From Hydra vulgaris (lineage: Eukaryota > Cnidaria > Hydrozoa > Anthoathecata > Hydridae), in the NCBI RefSeq assembly GCF_038396675.1, contig NC_088933.1, positions 39,252,501-39,316,500 on the forward strand: 64,000 bases of DNA. The letters run 5' to 3'. This document shows, one piece after another, positions 13,501 through 25,219 of the stretch (its first letter is position 1; each line of letters opens with the position of its first letter). The notes below the pieces were generated by a model that worked only from the letters and a program-made list of their open reading frames with translations, had not been told where the DNA came from and searched no databases. The position numbers and the translations under genes were made by a program.

Positions 13501-14510
13501 CTTGTTTATTTAAAAAATATTTTAACGTGGGCGAGAATACAAATTTGTCATTAATTTTGACAACTCTCGATAATATTGGTGACTTTAGAATTAAACCACT
13601 CGTTAAAATCAAAATTCATGGAAATCTAAATACAGGTAGGAAATTATTATATTAAATATGCAACAATTATAAAAACCATAACAACATGTCGACTTCATAC
13701 TTTTTAATATACGATATATTATATATAATTTGTTATACAAAAATCTCGCATACATAATATCATATCCAATATACATTACATGTTAATACTTGTATTTTTA
13801 ATTTTTTCATGGTTTTATGTTTAATTTTTTTATGATTTGTTTTTAATTTAAATTCAAGATCACATTTTAATTTAACGAGATCTGGTAAATAGTTATTTAA
13901 AATTTTGGTTTAATTTGAAAAAGGGAAATGACCAAAGACAAACTAGAATTCTAATTGTCCCAAATTTGACCGAAAAAACTTAATCTATTTGGTTTTTTTA
14001 ATTTGCAGACTTTTCTTAAATTTTTTATTATTTCTTTTAGTTTTTTTATTTAAAAACTATTAGTGTTGAGTCTTTGTTTTTATCAATTTATTTCTCAACT
14101 TTTTTTTTCCCACACCTCCACCACGGTTCTTAACAGAACAAAAATTATTTTATTTATACTTCCTAACAACTACTTCTAAACAAGTTCATAGATGTCTAAA
14201 CAATTTCATAGATGTCTAATGGGTGTGTCACGTTCATTAGTCAGAATGTGTAATTGCTAAAGCAGCATGCTCAAAAACATTTCTTTGTCATGTCAGATAA
14301 ACGTTATTGATGGGCCGACTAATTTACCAACAGTTAGAGTTAAAAGTTTTGTGTTTTATGAATTATTTGCCAAAAAAGCAATTCTGTTAATTACTTGCAG
14401 CCTAGGTACAGTTGCAGTTATGACCTTCTAGGTCAAAGCTACAACTTCTACTAAAGTTAAGCCTCATCATGTTGTTGAATTATTCGCCAGCAGCATGTTT
14501 GAGATCTAAG
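13501..14510. other. upstream region of the GPCR, no gene seen
   Basis: AT-rich DNA that should hold the GPCR promoter and any 5' UTR exon on the minus strand. No obvious TATA, initiator or splice arrangement stands out above the AT background. Confidence 0.4.
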
Positions 14511-14511
14511 C

Positions 14512-14614
14512 TAGATAACGTTTTTTCAACATAGATAACGTTTTTCCAACATAGATGACGTTCTTTCAACATAGATAATGTTTTTCAAACATAGATAACG
14601 CTTTTTCAACATAG
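14512..14614. repeat. 20-bp tandem repeat, five copies
   Basis: The unit ATAGATAACGTTTTTTCAAC repeats five times with small changes (TCC/TTC, GATGACG, AATG). Noncoding. Confidence 0.85.
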
Positions 14615-14775
14615 AGAGATAACTCTGAGATAAAGTTTATCTTAAGAACCTTCCGACACAATCGCAATGACGTTTAAGCATTGTTTTTATTGTGTATAAC
14701 AATGACATCTGCCACAATTGTGTCAAATGGTATTGCTTTATCTCAAAATAAGAAGAAAAAAACTTCTCTACAAAC

Positions 14776-14825
14776 TCTCAGAGAGATGTCATTAAGATTT
14801 TAATCTCAATGACATCTCTCTGAGA
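14776..14825. repeat. near-perfect 50-bp palindrome
   Basis: The left arm TCTCAGAGAGATGTCATTAA then GATTT and the right arm are inverted copies with two mismatches and no loop. GC content is higher than the surroundings, and TCTGAGATAA-like pieces occur again at 14621-14640 and 14730-14737. This suggests the remnant of a larger foldback element covering about 14610-14830. Confidence 0.7.
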
Positions 14826-15283
14826 TTTAGTATTAATTATTATAATAATAATTTAAGCTCCCCTCATTTTTGAGGGGGTTACAAATTTTATATGGCCATA
14901 TTGTCGTTCCCAGCATCCATGTATTGCATTATTTTGCAAAGCATCTTAATTTGACATAAGTATAAACATACATATGGAAGTTAGCTCAAACACCAAAAAA
15001 TCCAGGATCCGTCACTGCTGAGTTTTTAATGAACTTTTTATATTTAAACCTTCATTGTATATATTTGTTTAAGGTTTTCAACCACACTTATGCTATACAA
15101 AAATTATGCGTAATAGATGGGGTAATCGATAAAAAAGTTTTATTTTTTGAAATTAATGTAAATAAACTTTAGTAATAATACTAAAGTAAAAACCTCATTT
15201 TTTAGTCATTCATTTAAATTTTTTTCTTTCTAATATAACAAAATATCAAGCCACAGGCAAAACAAACATGAATAATGCCCTTT

Positions 15284-15450
15284 AGTTTGATGCATGATAT
15301 TTAAACATAAACATTTATTATATTATTGTTATATTGTTTATATTATTGTTTATATTATTGATTTTAATTTGATGCATGGTATTTAAGCATAAACATTTGT
15401 TATATTATTGTTATATTGTTATATTTGTTATATTATTGTTATATTGATTC
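15284..15450. repeat. imperfect ~84-bp tandem duplication
   Basis: TTTGATGCATGATATTTAAA with CATAAACATTTATTATA at 15284 recurs at 15368, followed in both by TTATATTATTG runs. Two copies, slightly diverged. Confidence 0.75.
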
Positions 15451-16030
15451 ATCAAAATGGATAAAATATGTATGTATAAGTACATTTATACAATTATATA
15501 TGCGGATAAATATGTGATATGCAATGTGTATTTATATAAACTAAAATATAAAACAAATAAATTTAAATCTGATAGAAGTTAAATATAATGCTGTGCAAAC
15601 ATAAAATATAACTTTGAATCAACTTAAAATATAAGGTTTCGCCAACATAAAATACAACGTTGTGCCAACGTGAAATACAATGTTGAATCTTGAATGAATT
15701 GTTCCTCCACCTTAAAAGACTTAATTTTTCCTATTCACCGCCTATAAACTTCTTAAAATTTTTAGAGCTCCTGTATACCAAAAATTAGAAAGAAGTTATC
15801 TTTTAGTGACTTTCAAATCTGGAGTCCTATTTGGGACTCCACTTTCCTGTTATGTGCTCAATACACCAATGAGTTACCATTAAAACATCTGATTAAATTG
15901 TTACATGGAGAACCTAAAAGCGGTGAAAAATAGAGTGGGCCTATTGGAAGCTTACGTGACAAAGCAACCAGTTTTGAAATTAACCTTTTTTTACTGAGGT
16001 GGAAATTTGTAAGCCTCTAATTAATTTGAG
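15451..16030. other. intergenic with weak ~30-bp repeats
   Basis: No gene. Between 15590 and 15685 a phrase like CAACATAAAATACAACGTTG recurs three or four times in diverged form. Confidence 0.45.
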
Positions 16031-16338
16031 ACATGATGCAGTGAACATGATGCAGTGAACATGATGCAGTGAAAATGATGCAGTGAACATGATGCAGTGA
16101 ACATGATGCAGTGAACATGATGCAGTGAACATGATGCAGTGAACATGATGCAGTGAACATGATGCAGTGAACATGATGCAGTGAACATGATGCAGTGAAC
16201 ATGATGCAGTGAACATGATGCAGTGAACATGATGCAGTGAACATGATGCAGTGAACATGATGCAGTGAACATGATGCAGTGAACATGATGTAGTAAACAT
16301 GATGTAGTAAACATGATGTAGTGAACATGATGTAGTGA
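16031..16338. repeat. 14-bp minisatellite, about 22 copies
   Basis: The unit CATGATGCAGTGAA is repeated almost perfectly; the right end has the variant CATGATGTAGTAAA. The period is not a multiple of three, so three units (42 bp) make one 14-residue cycle. All three minus-strand frames stay open because no register of the unit contains a stop. Confidence 0.97.
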
Positions 16339-17238
16339 AAGACTTTTCTACAGACCAGTATTATAGCTATCATATAGTTAAACCTATATGCAGTGGTCAT
16401 GTAATAAAAAAATTATACATTTTTTTAGTTCTGACTACCCCATCATTCCCGGGCTTTTGGTAAAGCATTTTCATTAAAAATTTTTTTGGAGGATTTTCTG
16501 ACAGCATGTAAAAAACCTTCCTAACTCATCTTCTTTTAAAAGTAAAACTAACACTATTTTATTTATATTAATTCTCCTGTTTGTACAAGACAGTAGAATA
16601 GAGATATTTTTCCCGCGGTTTCTTATAAAGCATTTTCATTAAAAATAAATAAAACCATTTTCATTAAAAAAAAATTCATTTAGTGTTTTTGCTCAATATT
16701 TTTTAATTAAACTCAAACTATTACATTTATTACAATATAAAATAAACTATTATATTTATTAAATGTTATTGCAAAATATATTCATGGTTACCCCATTTTA
16801 GAGAGGTAGCTAAAGTTACCCTGTTTGAAGAGATAACTAAAGCTATATAACTGTACAAAAATGTTTATTTGAAGAGTTTAGATTTAAAAAAAAAAGATTT
16901 GGGATTATTCCAAACCTTTCATTCAACTCTTATTATGTAATATGGCAGAACAAACTATATTAAATTTAAGTTATTGTCAATTATGTAGGAAGGATAAAAG
17001 TTTCAAAAACATTCTTAGAAACTCCCTTATAAAGTGCACCATTTATTTGCTTGTTTATTTTTTAAATTAATATTTGAGCAAATTAGTAATTGAAACACAC
17101 AATTTATTTCTTGTTTGTGGTGACTCACATTTGATCATTGTGTTTTTATTATTAATTTACTCAAGTTCAAATTCTAGGTTTTATTTTTGAAGTTTTATTC
17201 TTGAGTTTTTGCTTTAAACAGCTTTTTTGATAGCTCAT
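16339..17238. other. intergenic, nothing recognised
   Basis: AT-rich. AAAGCATTTTCATTAAAAAT occurs at about 16463 and 16629, a small local duplication. No gene. Confidence 0.45.
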
Positions 17239-17411
17239 TATTGATATTAAGGTGATAAACTTAATAATAATATTACGGTGATAAACTCATTAATAATATT
17301 ACGGTGATAAACTCATTAATAATATTACGGTTATAAACTCATTTTTAATATTACGGTGATAAACTCATTAATAATATTACGGTGATAAACTCATTATTAA
17401 TATTACGGTGA
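17239..17411. repeat. 26-bp tandem repeat, six to seven copies
   Basis: The unit ACGGTGATAAACTCATTAAT then AATATT repeats from 17239 to 17411 with single-base changes. Noncoding. Confidence 0.9.
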
Positions 17412-19364
17412 AATAACTTGTTTGATTTATTGTAGCGATAAAACTCTGTATAACATATGTGAAATGTAATAAATGATTGCAAACTTAATATAGTATGACA
17501 AGTAAAGCTTAACTTGAATTGGTTATTTAAAGAAGATAACCATATATGACTTTTTTTAACGTTTTTTATTTGAAACACTTAAGTTTTTTTTCAAGTAGCT
17601 TTAAACGACTTGAGATTTTTTAATAACCTAAAAAAACAATAAAGTAGAAGTATAAAGAGGTATAAAGCTTTATATTTACAAGATACATCGTTTTAAACTT
17701 TGTTGGTTGGCGAGTCCTCAAAAAATACCAACTAATTTAAAAAAAAAACAATCTTAAAACTTTATACTGAAGAATAAAATGTGTCAATTGCCGATTAGCC
17801 GACTAAATTCCTTTAAAACTGACTATAAGTTGAAAATAGCCTTCTTTGGGGGTGCGGGCGGGGATAATATTGTAATAATATAAATTTGTTGTTTGGCTGA
17901 TCACGCTTCAATGTTGTAAAGTTCGAAGTTTTAAAATTGTATCCTAATGTTGCAATCCATTTAATAAAAGCTTCACTTATAATTTCACGGTCAAAATATT
18001 TTCCAATTCAATTTTACAAATGTATTTTGCTAGCAATGTTAATTGACAAACAATTTCCGAATTCAATGTAAAAAAGTTTTTCCTGTGTAAGATATTTAAT
18101 TTTTGATATATGATTTCATTGTAAAAAAGTTTTTCCTGAAAAATATATTTGTTTAAATGTCTATTTAGATATTTTTTATCAAACTGAGTTAATATATATT
18201 ATCTGTATTTCAAATATATTTTTCACAAATTTCGTAACTATATTGTTTAAACTAATTTATTTATTGATTTGTCCGAATAAATTTATTAATTGAATTGTTC
18301 AAATTGATCATGGTTGTCATTGTCCCGGTTTTTTTTTTAAAGAAGAAGCAATGAAAACCTTAATTTTAAATAGTTTGCCGCCTAAGAAATAATTAATTTA
18401 TTGATTATAGTAGTCATAGTTTTTAAGCCGCGTCAGCGATAGTTTTGAGTTATGACTTTCTTATTTTCTAAAATTCTAAAATTCTTTAATTAATAATGTT
18501 TCCTGTTTCTATAATAATGTAAATAGAACAGATAAAGTTTTTAGTTATTTAAAAAACATATTAAGAAAGCAAGATCTTCACTGCTTTGTTGAAAATGAAA
18601 ATTGTCAAGAGGCAAAAATTATATATACTTTTAAGTAATTTTTTGAAGTAGATTAGTAGGTGTTATGTTCCATATTTTATTAGTTTTATAAGTACCACAA
18701 TTCAACGTTAAAATAAATCTCATTTGTCACTAAAATAAGAATTTTAAAAAATGTTTAGATAGTATTATCATTATTTTATTTATCGTTATTATTTTAGAAT
18801 TTATTGAATTGTCATTGTTTAAATTGTAAAAACATTTTGTCTGAAAATTAAATAAAATGCATAGTTTAAATTAAATACTTATCGATTTAGATTTTATCGA
18901 ATTAGATATTTATCGAATAAGATATTTATCGCGTCACGTTTTTGACACATTCAATTTATTGTTTATTGTAATGACTTTATAATTAACAGAATATATAAAG
19001 CTATGATTCGATTTGATAAAAAAAATGGCTTCCTAGGAATGTCTCCAGCTTTTTCCCCCTCAAATTTAAAATAGTTCTAACTTAAGTATTTTCAAAATTT
19101 TCTTTGAACTAAAAGATTCTATGAGCTAAAAGATTTCATTGTGTTTTTATATCAAAATTTTATTAATGCATTCATAGGTTTTAAAACTTTTTTATTTATA
19201 TAGATATATACAATCATATTAAAAGTTTTTTTCTTCTTTATCTGTAGCATAATCAATATTAATTATGATTGTCATGATATTTTCCAGGGATTGAAACTAC
19301 ATTAGATTTGCAGTTAGGCTGACCCTAATTTAGGTTTCTATCAACATTTGATATAAACTGCTTC
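17412..19364. other. intergenic, nothing recognised
   Basis: About 2 kb of AT-rich sequence without a gene, RNA or transposon I could support. Minor direct repeats occur (GTAAAAAAGTTTTTCCTG twice near 18070 and 18122; TATTTATCG spacing near 18890-18930). Confidence 0.45.
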
Positions 19365-19485
19365 ATTGCATACCTCCACACTTGTAATAACTTTATTACA
19401 TATTTCCATACTTGTAACAACCTCATTACATATCTCCACACTTGTAACAACTTTATTACATACCTCTATACAAGTAACAACCTGA
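19365..19485. repeat. 30-bp tandem repeat, four copies
   Basis: The unit resembles TACATATCTCCACACTTGTA then ACAACCTTAT. On the minus strand it gives ten-residue cycles (EICNKVVTSV-like) within an open frame of 81 codons. No other sign of a gene, so I treat the frame as incidental. Confidence 0.85.
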
Positions 19486-19771
19486 TCATCAATCTCTTTA
19501 TAACAACCAAAATTGTTAATTCTAATACTTCTAATCTTTTTATAATTACGTTTTCTTAAAAATGGAATCTTGGTTGTACATAGCACCTTTTTAAAAACAT
19601 TTTTTCTCTTTTATAATTTGGTGACTATACGGTGACCAATCATCACTTTAAGTTTTTCTTATATATTTTCCCTAATATATATCTGAGAAATTTTTTTTCT
19701 TTCTCTTTTGATCATAATATTATGCCGTTGAAGAAATGTTACACCCTACATAAATTTACAAACAAAAATAA

Positions 19772-19827
19772 TGGCCGGAGCAAGAAGAAGACATTATTTT
19801 TGTCTTATCGCCGAGCACCGTGTTACC
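19772..19827 (+). repeat. SINE-like repeat fragment (GAGCACCG family)
   Basis: GGCCGGAGCAAGAAGAAGAC followed by CTTATCGCCGAGCACCGTGT. It is the same repeat as 24623-24698 (opposite strand) and 5334-5374. No tail or head is kept. Confidence 0.55.
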
Positions 19828-19830
19828 ATA

Positions 19831-20530
19831 TATAGTTTTTACAAAATTTTTTCCAAGAATATAAAGTATAAACTAAGAAATAAGATAGATATTTACAAAA
19901 ATATTAACATTAAAATAAGATCGTCTTAATAAAAGGTAATACCATAAATAAATTAGATAAAACAAAAAACCAGAAAAAGAAAGAAAAAGAAAGAACTAAA
20001 AAGTTTTTAATTTATGCAGTTAATGATAATGAATAATGTCAGTATTTATTTAATTTAGTTTTCGAATTTAAAGATTAATTAAATTTAAGATTAACTTAAA
20101 TTATCTACTTTGTTTTTTAGTTGATGTAGTGTTTAAGATGATTTTATTTTATTGATCTATTTTAAAAGAAACACTTAAAACAGGATAAACCAAAATCTGT
20201 GTGCAGGAAAATGCAAGTTGATATTATTCAATTAAATTAATTTATTGAAATTATTAATAAACAATATTTTCCTTTGATACGACATACAAATCTTTTGAGT
20301 CAGAACTGCGTGTGATTCTATGAAAAAATTGTAATGACTGTGATTATCCATATTTTCTTTGAGTCCCAATCTGCTTATAAAAATCGTTGTTATTTTATTT
20401 TATGAAAACGTTTCTTTGTATCTAAAAACGTTTCTTTGTATTTTATTTTTTTAATTGTATGAACAGCGAAATATATATTAAATAAAAAATTGCATAGATT
20501 TTACGTGGTTTTAATGCTTTGCAACTGAGT
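19831..20530. other. intergenic, nothing recognised
   Basis: AT-rich, with a local duplication AAAACGTTTCTTTGTAT at 20404 and 20426. No gene. Confidence 0.45.
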
Positions 20531-20618
20531 CCTCAGTTAACACACGACGTGTAAAACACGTTCAGACGTCTTAAGCACATTTTTAAACGTTTTAAAAACG
20601 TAGTGCGTTTACTGGGTT
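20531..20618. mobile_element. short self-complementary ACGT-rich element (MITE-like), ~88 bp
   Basis: The left end CCTCAGTTAACACACGACGT and the inverted right end (CCCAGTAAACGCACTACGT on the opposite strand) match at most positions. The middle holds repeated ACGT/GACGTC-type words. The organisation parallels 35759-35856. No clear target duplication. Confidence 0.5.
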
Positions 20619-21084
20619 ATCGGTTAGTGCATGTAGCATGCAAATTTTAAATCTTTTATTCAAGTAATAATTTTGTTGTAAAAATACACATTTTTTGTAA
20701 ATATAACAAGTTCTCTTGTTATATTTAAATTTTCTAAACCACTTAGGTTTTGCTGTCAATATCATCTACTATGCGGTTAGACAACATCATTGACCACATA
20801 GAAATCGAAAGACAAGTTGCGTCTCTTGAACCAAATGCAATTTACTTAAAAAAAAATGTTTCACAGATTACTTAAAAACTATTTAAAGAGTCAATGATTT
20901 AAAAATAATTTCCTAGAACAACTAATTCAAAAGGAAAATCTTAAAAATAGAGGATCTATCGCAGACAAAACAAAAATTTTCGATATTTTTCATAGTTCCT
21001 CTACCACATATTTATACCCTAAAAGTTTTTTTTTGGAAATCGTCGTTAATATTTCCTCTGATATTTTCAGTCTTTAGTTACAAC
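20619..21084. other. intergenic, nothing recognised
   Basis: A short open stretch starting MRLDNIIDHIEIERQ near 20772 has no recognisable motif and ends quickly. Nothing else seen. Confidence 0.4.
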
Positions 21085-21155
21085 TTTTTGTTTTTGTTTT
21101 TTGTTTTTAGGTGCCCCAAAACGACCTAACGGTCTTGTCATAGAGCACCGCGGCA
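21085..21155 (-). mobile_element. 5'-truncated SINE, 3' body and A-rich tail only
   Basis: On the minus strand this reads GCCGCGGTGCTCTATGACAA then GACCGTTAGGTCGTTTTGGG, GCACCTA and an A-rich tail (AAAACAAAAAACAAAAAC). It is the 3' part of the SINE at 9304-9503. It abuts the broken end of the Tc1/mariner transposase at 21156 in the same orientation. Confidence 0.7.
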
Positions 21156-21606
21156 ATTGTGAAAATTCCTTTTTGCAATAGGTTTGATCGTCTTCAATTA
21201 TGCACAAGCTTTCTCGGTTAAAAAGTTTATGTAGCTTTCTTGTACGACGAATCGATTTAATTTCTCCTCCAATGGATCGCTTTGGAGATATCTTTTTATG
21301 ATATGCTTTATGCTCTTGAGATCTAAGTACTTTTCCTACCAAAGCTTGGCTGCATTTAAATTTTATCGCAAGATCTCTCTGCCACTGACATGGATTTGTC
21401 TTTATGGAGCAAATGATTGATTTTGCTTTATATTTGTTTTTAAATCTTTTCTTTTTTCCAATTCCAGCTTGTTTATATTGTCACAAAATAAATCCAACGG
21501 ATGATCGAGAAACACCGATCAGTTTTGAAGTCTCAACTTTTGACAATGAAGGATTTTGAAGAAAAATTTCTAAAACTTTTTTTCGATTTAATATTTGCTC
21601 ACTCAT
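21156..21606 (-). pseudogene. Tc1/mariner-type transposase, N-terminal half, one in-frame stop
   Basis: The frame starts MSEQILNRKKVLEIFLQNPS at 21606. It has a helix-turn-helix (LSKVETSKLIGVSRSSVGFI), a TGA at 21481-21483, a basic segment, and a second helix-turn-helix (WQRDLAIKFKCSQALVGKVL). It reaches the first catalytic region: CIIEDDQTYCKKEFSQLP, where the Asp pair corresponds to the first D of the DDE/D triad. The sequence then stops being transposase and becomes SINE tail (21085-21155). The C-terminal catalytic residues are lost, so the copy is dead. Apart from the one stop and the truncation the frame is well kept, so it is not very old. Confidence 0.8.
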
Positions 21607-21639
21607 TTTAATCCGATAGCAATGATAACCAATAGCCAT

Positions 21640-21830
21640 TACCATTACAAACAACAACAGATTTGCTACAACATATAATCAACAACAACACATTTGCTAC
21701 AACATATAATCAACAACAACAGATTTGCTACAACATATAATCAACAACAACAGATTTGCTTCCGTGTGCAAAAAAACATTAGCTACAACACATAATCAAC
21801 AACAACACATTTGCTTCCATATGCAAAAAA
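21640..21830. repeat. 31-bp tandem repeat, about five copies
   Basis: The unit AACAACAACAGATTTGCTAC then AACATATAATC repeats four times and returns once more after a short spacer (TTCCGTGTGCAAAAAA). It lies directly upstream of the transposase start at 21606, where the element's own terminal region would be expected. Confidence 0.85.
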
Positions 21831-22528
21831 TAAAAAAAATTTGTCAAGTAGTTTTTGAGTAATTAACGATTAAAAGGTGCTGAATTTTATCGTGATCAAC
21901 CAATAATACAGTAACATTCGTAATTTTTTTAACATACTTAATATAGCTTTTGAAGGCTACACTTTCCCCATTTTAAGTCCTATATATTTTCACAAAATGG
22001 GACATTCAAGATTCTAATTGAAATATTTTTTTGGACAAAAAAAATTTTTCTAATAAAATAAATCAATTCCATTTATTTCATTAAGAATGTGGAACACACT
22101 TCATTAAAGTTTCCTTTTGAACATTGCGTATAGGTTGCTTTTCTGAGAGAAACATTATATAAGTAAATACTTTACGTATAGAACAATTTTCTGTAGAAAA
22201 TGTAAAAAAGTAACTTCGTCAAAACCCTCCAGTCATATACGGCACGATCGTTTTCAATTATTCTGTTTGTTTGTTTTTTAAACCCTTTGAAACAATATTG
22301 GCCAGATTAATTTTTTTCAATCTTTTTTCTGCTTTTCCGATTCTTTGATCACTATTAATTCTTTGATCAATGCTTGATATGAATAGATGCCTATGCTCAA
22401 GTATTAAAGTCGGCTTAAAAATCAAAAACACTAATTTCTAATTCGGTAAACAAGATGTTTTTTCAATGTTCATTCCATTTAAAGATTAATTTCTATATTG
22501 CGTCAACCTTTCAAACATTTTTTTTAAT
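21831..22528. other. intergenic, nothing recognised
   Basis: May include the outer end of the Tc1/mariner element, but I could not identify its terminal repeat. No gene. Confidence 0.4.
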
Positions 22529-22672
22529 TCCTCAAATGTATGTCCAACTCTGCAAATATATATCAAACTTCTCAAATATATGTTTAACTTCCCTAATATA
22601 TGTCAAACCCCTCAAATATATATCCAACTTCTCAAATATATGTCCAACTTTTCAAATATATGTCTAATTTTC
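22529..22672. repeat. 21-bp tandem repeat, about seven copies
   Basis: The unit CTCAAATATATGTCCAACTT plus one base, imperfect. Because 21 is divisible by three it gives open frames of seven-residue cycles (SNICPTF-like) on the plus strand, not a gene. Confidence 0.85.
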
Positions 22673-23650
22673 ATAATACTAAAACTCTTAAAACATATGT
22701 TTTTTACATATATTGGTGAACGAGGTCCTGTTTTATATGTTTTACTTATTTTATCAGCATTGTGTTTGAACCGGCTCTTATCTATTCATTTCCATTAGGT
22801 TACTAGACGATATTTTGTGTGACTTTTTTTTCGTGTGAACTTTGGAAAGTTGCAAGATTTTTGAAACAACAACCTTTAAAATACCTGGACATAACTTTAA
22901 AAATCTATAACTTGGGCACAAGCATTAAAGATATCAGAAAAACTCTATGTAGTGATAAATATTTATATTTGTACCATATACTATAGCATTAGTATTGGGT
23001 GGAGCTAAAATTGTTTTTGCCAACTGTTACCAACATTTATCATTTTTCTTTTGATACAGTTTTTACATCTGATGCAACTACTTTTATGTATTTTTCAAAT
23101 TGTTTTGATGATAGACTTTGGAAAATTCAGATTTGTACAAAACCTGCACATCCATGTTTCAATTTACGGATGCAATAAACTACATTTGCTTATAGGTCTC
23201 CAATGCTTTTTTATTAATTAGAAGATGTAGTAATAATTAAAACATTTGCATAAAAACAGTGTACCAGGTGACCCATAAATAAAGTTCAACTAATTAAAAA
23301 TATGGCCCATATATATATTTTTTGATTTATTAGAAGCTACTTTATTATGAAAAAAAAAAATTTTTAAGGTAAAATAAGAAAATGCGGAATAATTGTAAAG
23401 AAGTAAAAGTATTAAATAATTTCTTTCCTAAACACTAATGTTTTGTAATGATACGCAAACTAAGTTTTGTTATTTTTCATTTAAAAAAAATTTAGTTATT
23501 AAAAAAATATCAACATAGTTATTAAACTATATAATTATAAAATTTAGTAACTTAAATTACTGTTTAAAGTTTCCGAAAAATTTTCATTTTTATCATCCTC
23601 ATTTATATTTTTCTTTTATACATAGTTATTTAACTTACAAAAATATTGTA
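22673..23650. other. intergenic, nothing recognised
   Basis: AT-rich, no gene or RNA supported. It may hold more decayed LINE sequence before 23651. Confidence 0.4.
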
Positions 23651-24070
23651 TGGGCAAGCACAAATTACACAATGTTGAAAAAAATTTATTCAAAACAAAA
23701 ACATGCTTGCAGAATTGTTGTTAGAGCAACAAGAAATGTGCATTGCGAGCGACTTCTAAGTAAGCTTGGATCATTAAACATGTACAAAATTAATATATAT
23801 ATTTAGTCTTACAATACATGTATAAAATAAAACACGAACTATCTCCAGCAATATTTAATCAATATTTGACTAAAATAAGCCATAAATACCCCACCAGATT
23901 TTCCGGAAACAATTTTGTAACTCCAAAATTTAATCTAAAGTTATGATACTTATTCTATTCAGTATCGGGGGGCGTTTTTTATGGAAAAGTTTTAAACAGA
24001 TCGTTCATAATAAAAAACAAACACTTACGCAATTCAAAGCTAATTTAAAATATCATTTAGTAAATATGGC
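23651..24070 (+). pseudogene. LINE (non-LTR retrotransposon) reverse transcriptase C-terminal relic
   Basis: One frame begins WASTNYTMLKKIYSKQKHAC at 23651 and continues RIVVRATRNVHCERLLSKLG. After a shift near 23800 another frame reads YKIKHELSPAIFNQYLTKIS and then HKYPTRFSGNNFVTPKFNLK. After a further shift YSIQYRGAFF is seen. This is the thumb and post-thumb region (W......L..I...QKKAIR, H..PLF..L..LN, YS..YRG...WN) of CR1/L2/Jockey-like reverse transcriptases. It is 5'-truncated and has stops and at least two frameshifts. Confidence 0.75.
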
Positions 24071-24622
24071 TTTTAATATTGTTAATATTGCCAGTCTTTT
24101 TTAGAAGTTATCTAAATAAATTTATAATGATACATTAACTTAAACAACTTTAACATGTTAACTACCAAAAAACTAAAACTAATAAAAAGATCAACTATTA
24201 TTATTAAGAATATGTCTTTATCACACTTCTTTAAAAATGTTTACTTTTGAAAATTAAGTCTTGAAGTTTAAAAAGTTTTAGTTTATTGTCGAAACATGCA
24301 GTATCTTTTTGTAAATTATCTTATATTTATTTTATTTTTGACACTTTTATACATTTTATATTGTTGTGGATGGAATTTTATTCATTTTATTATAAAAACG
24401 ACAATACGAGGCAATATGTATATATATGTATGTGTGTATTTGTCATGTGCTTATGTGTGTATATACACATATATATTTATAAATTTTATATCTTTCTTAA
24501 CTAGATTTACATTTAATTTTTTAGTACTCTTTTGTTTCTTAACTTCTTATACTTGACGTTTTGTAAAGATTTTTAATATTTTACGGACTAAATACGGTTA
24601 ATACGTAAATACGTAAAATACG
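24071..24622. other. intergenic, nothing recognised
   Basis: AT-rich with a small TATATGTATGTGTGTAT stretch near 24420. No gene. Confidence 0.4.
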
Positions 24623-24698
24623 GTTGTAATGGGGCTCGGTGATAAGGCGATAATAGGGCTCGGTGATAATTGATGCCTTCTTCTTGCTCCAGCCATTT
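24623..24698 (-). repeat. SINE-like repeat fragment with internal duplication
   Basis: On the plus strand GGGGCTCGGTGATAA appears at 24631 and again (AGGGCTCGGTGATAA) at 24656, followed by TGCCTTCTTCTTGCTCCAGC. Inverted relative to 19772-19827. The duplicated box is unique to this copy. Confidence 0.55.
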
Positions 24699-25214
24699 CC
24701 TTTTGTCATATTTGTACGTTTTATATATTCTTAACGGCGAAATAAATGAAACTACAACTGTGTGTACTTGAGAAAAACACAAAAATAAAAATAACTTCAT
24801 TGGAATTCGTTTCATCAACCCAAATTTTAACTTCAAAATTTTAAAACTAATTCAATGTAAAAAATAAAAGAAGATCATGGATCATATAAATTTTATAAAA
24901 ATCTTTCTCTTAAAACAATTCATAAAACAAATAATATTTTAATGAAAATCGTGTTCCCGATCTTTTCTTGCTTTTCACTTAATCCAATTTTCCATTAAAA
25001 ATTTATTTTTTCCTATTCCTAATAGAAAGAATTTAGTTTTTGATTTTAATTTATTTGAAATAATTAGAAATTAATTATATTTACATGTCACAAAAAATAC
25101 GGACAAACTTTGTTTTCATTTAATTGTCTAACATTATTTTATAATTTTATAATCCTACCTATTATGTTGCAAATTAGTTCCTCTTAAATATATCTTTTTT
25201 TTCAGAACACCTAA
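24699..25214. other. intergenic, nothing recognised
   Basis: AT-rich, no gene. It precedes the Tc1/mariner relic that starts at about 25220. Confidence 0.4.
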
Positions 25215-25219
25215 TTAAT

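Noticed and set aside
16017-16400. Three overlapping minus-strand open frames with 14-residue repeats
   Set aside because: All come from one 14-bp minisatellite that has no stop in any register; no promoter, unique domain or splice evidence supports a gene.
10211-22672. CRISPR-like appearance of the repeated arrays
   Set aside because: The arrays are direct tandem repeats without unique spacers, and the sequence is eukaryotic.
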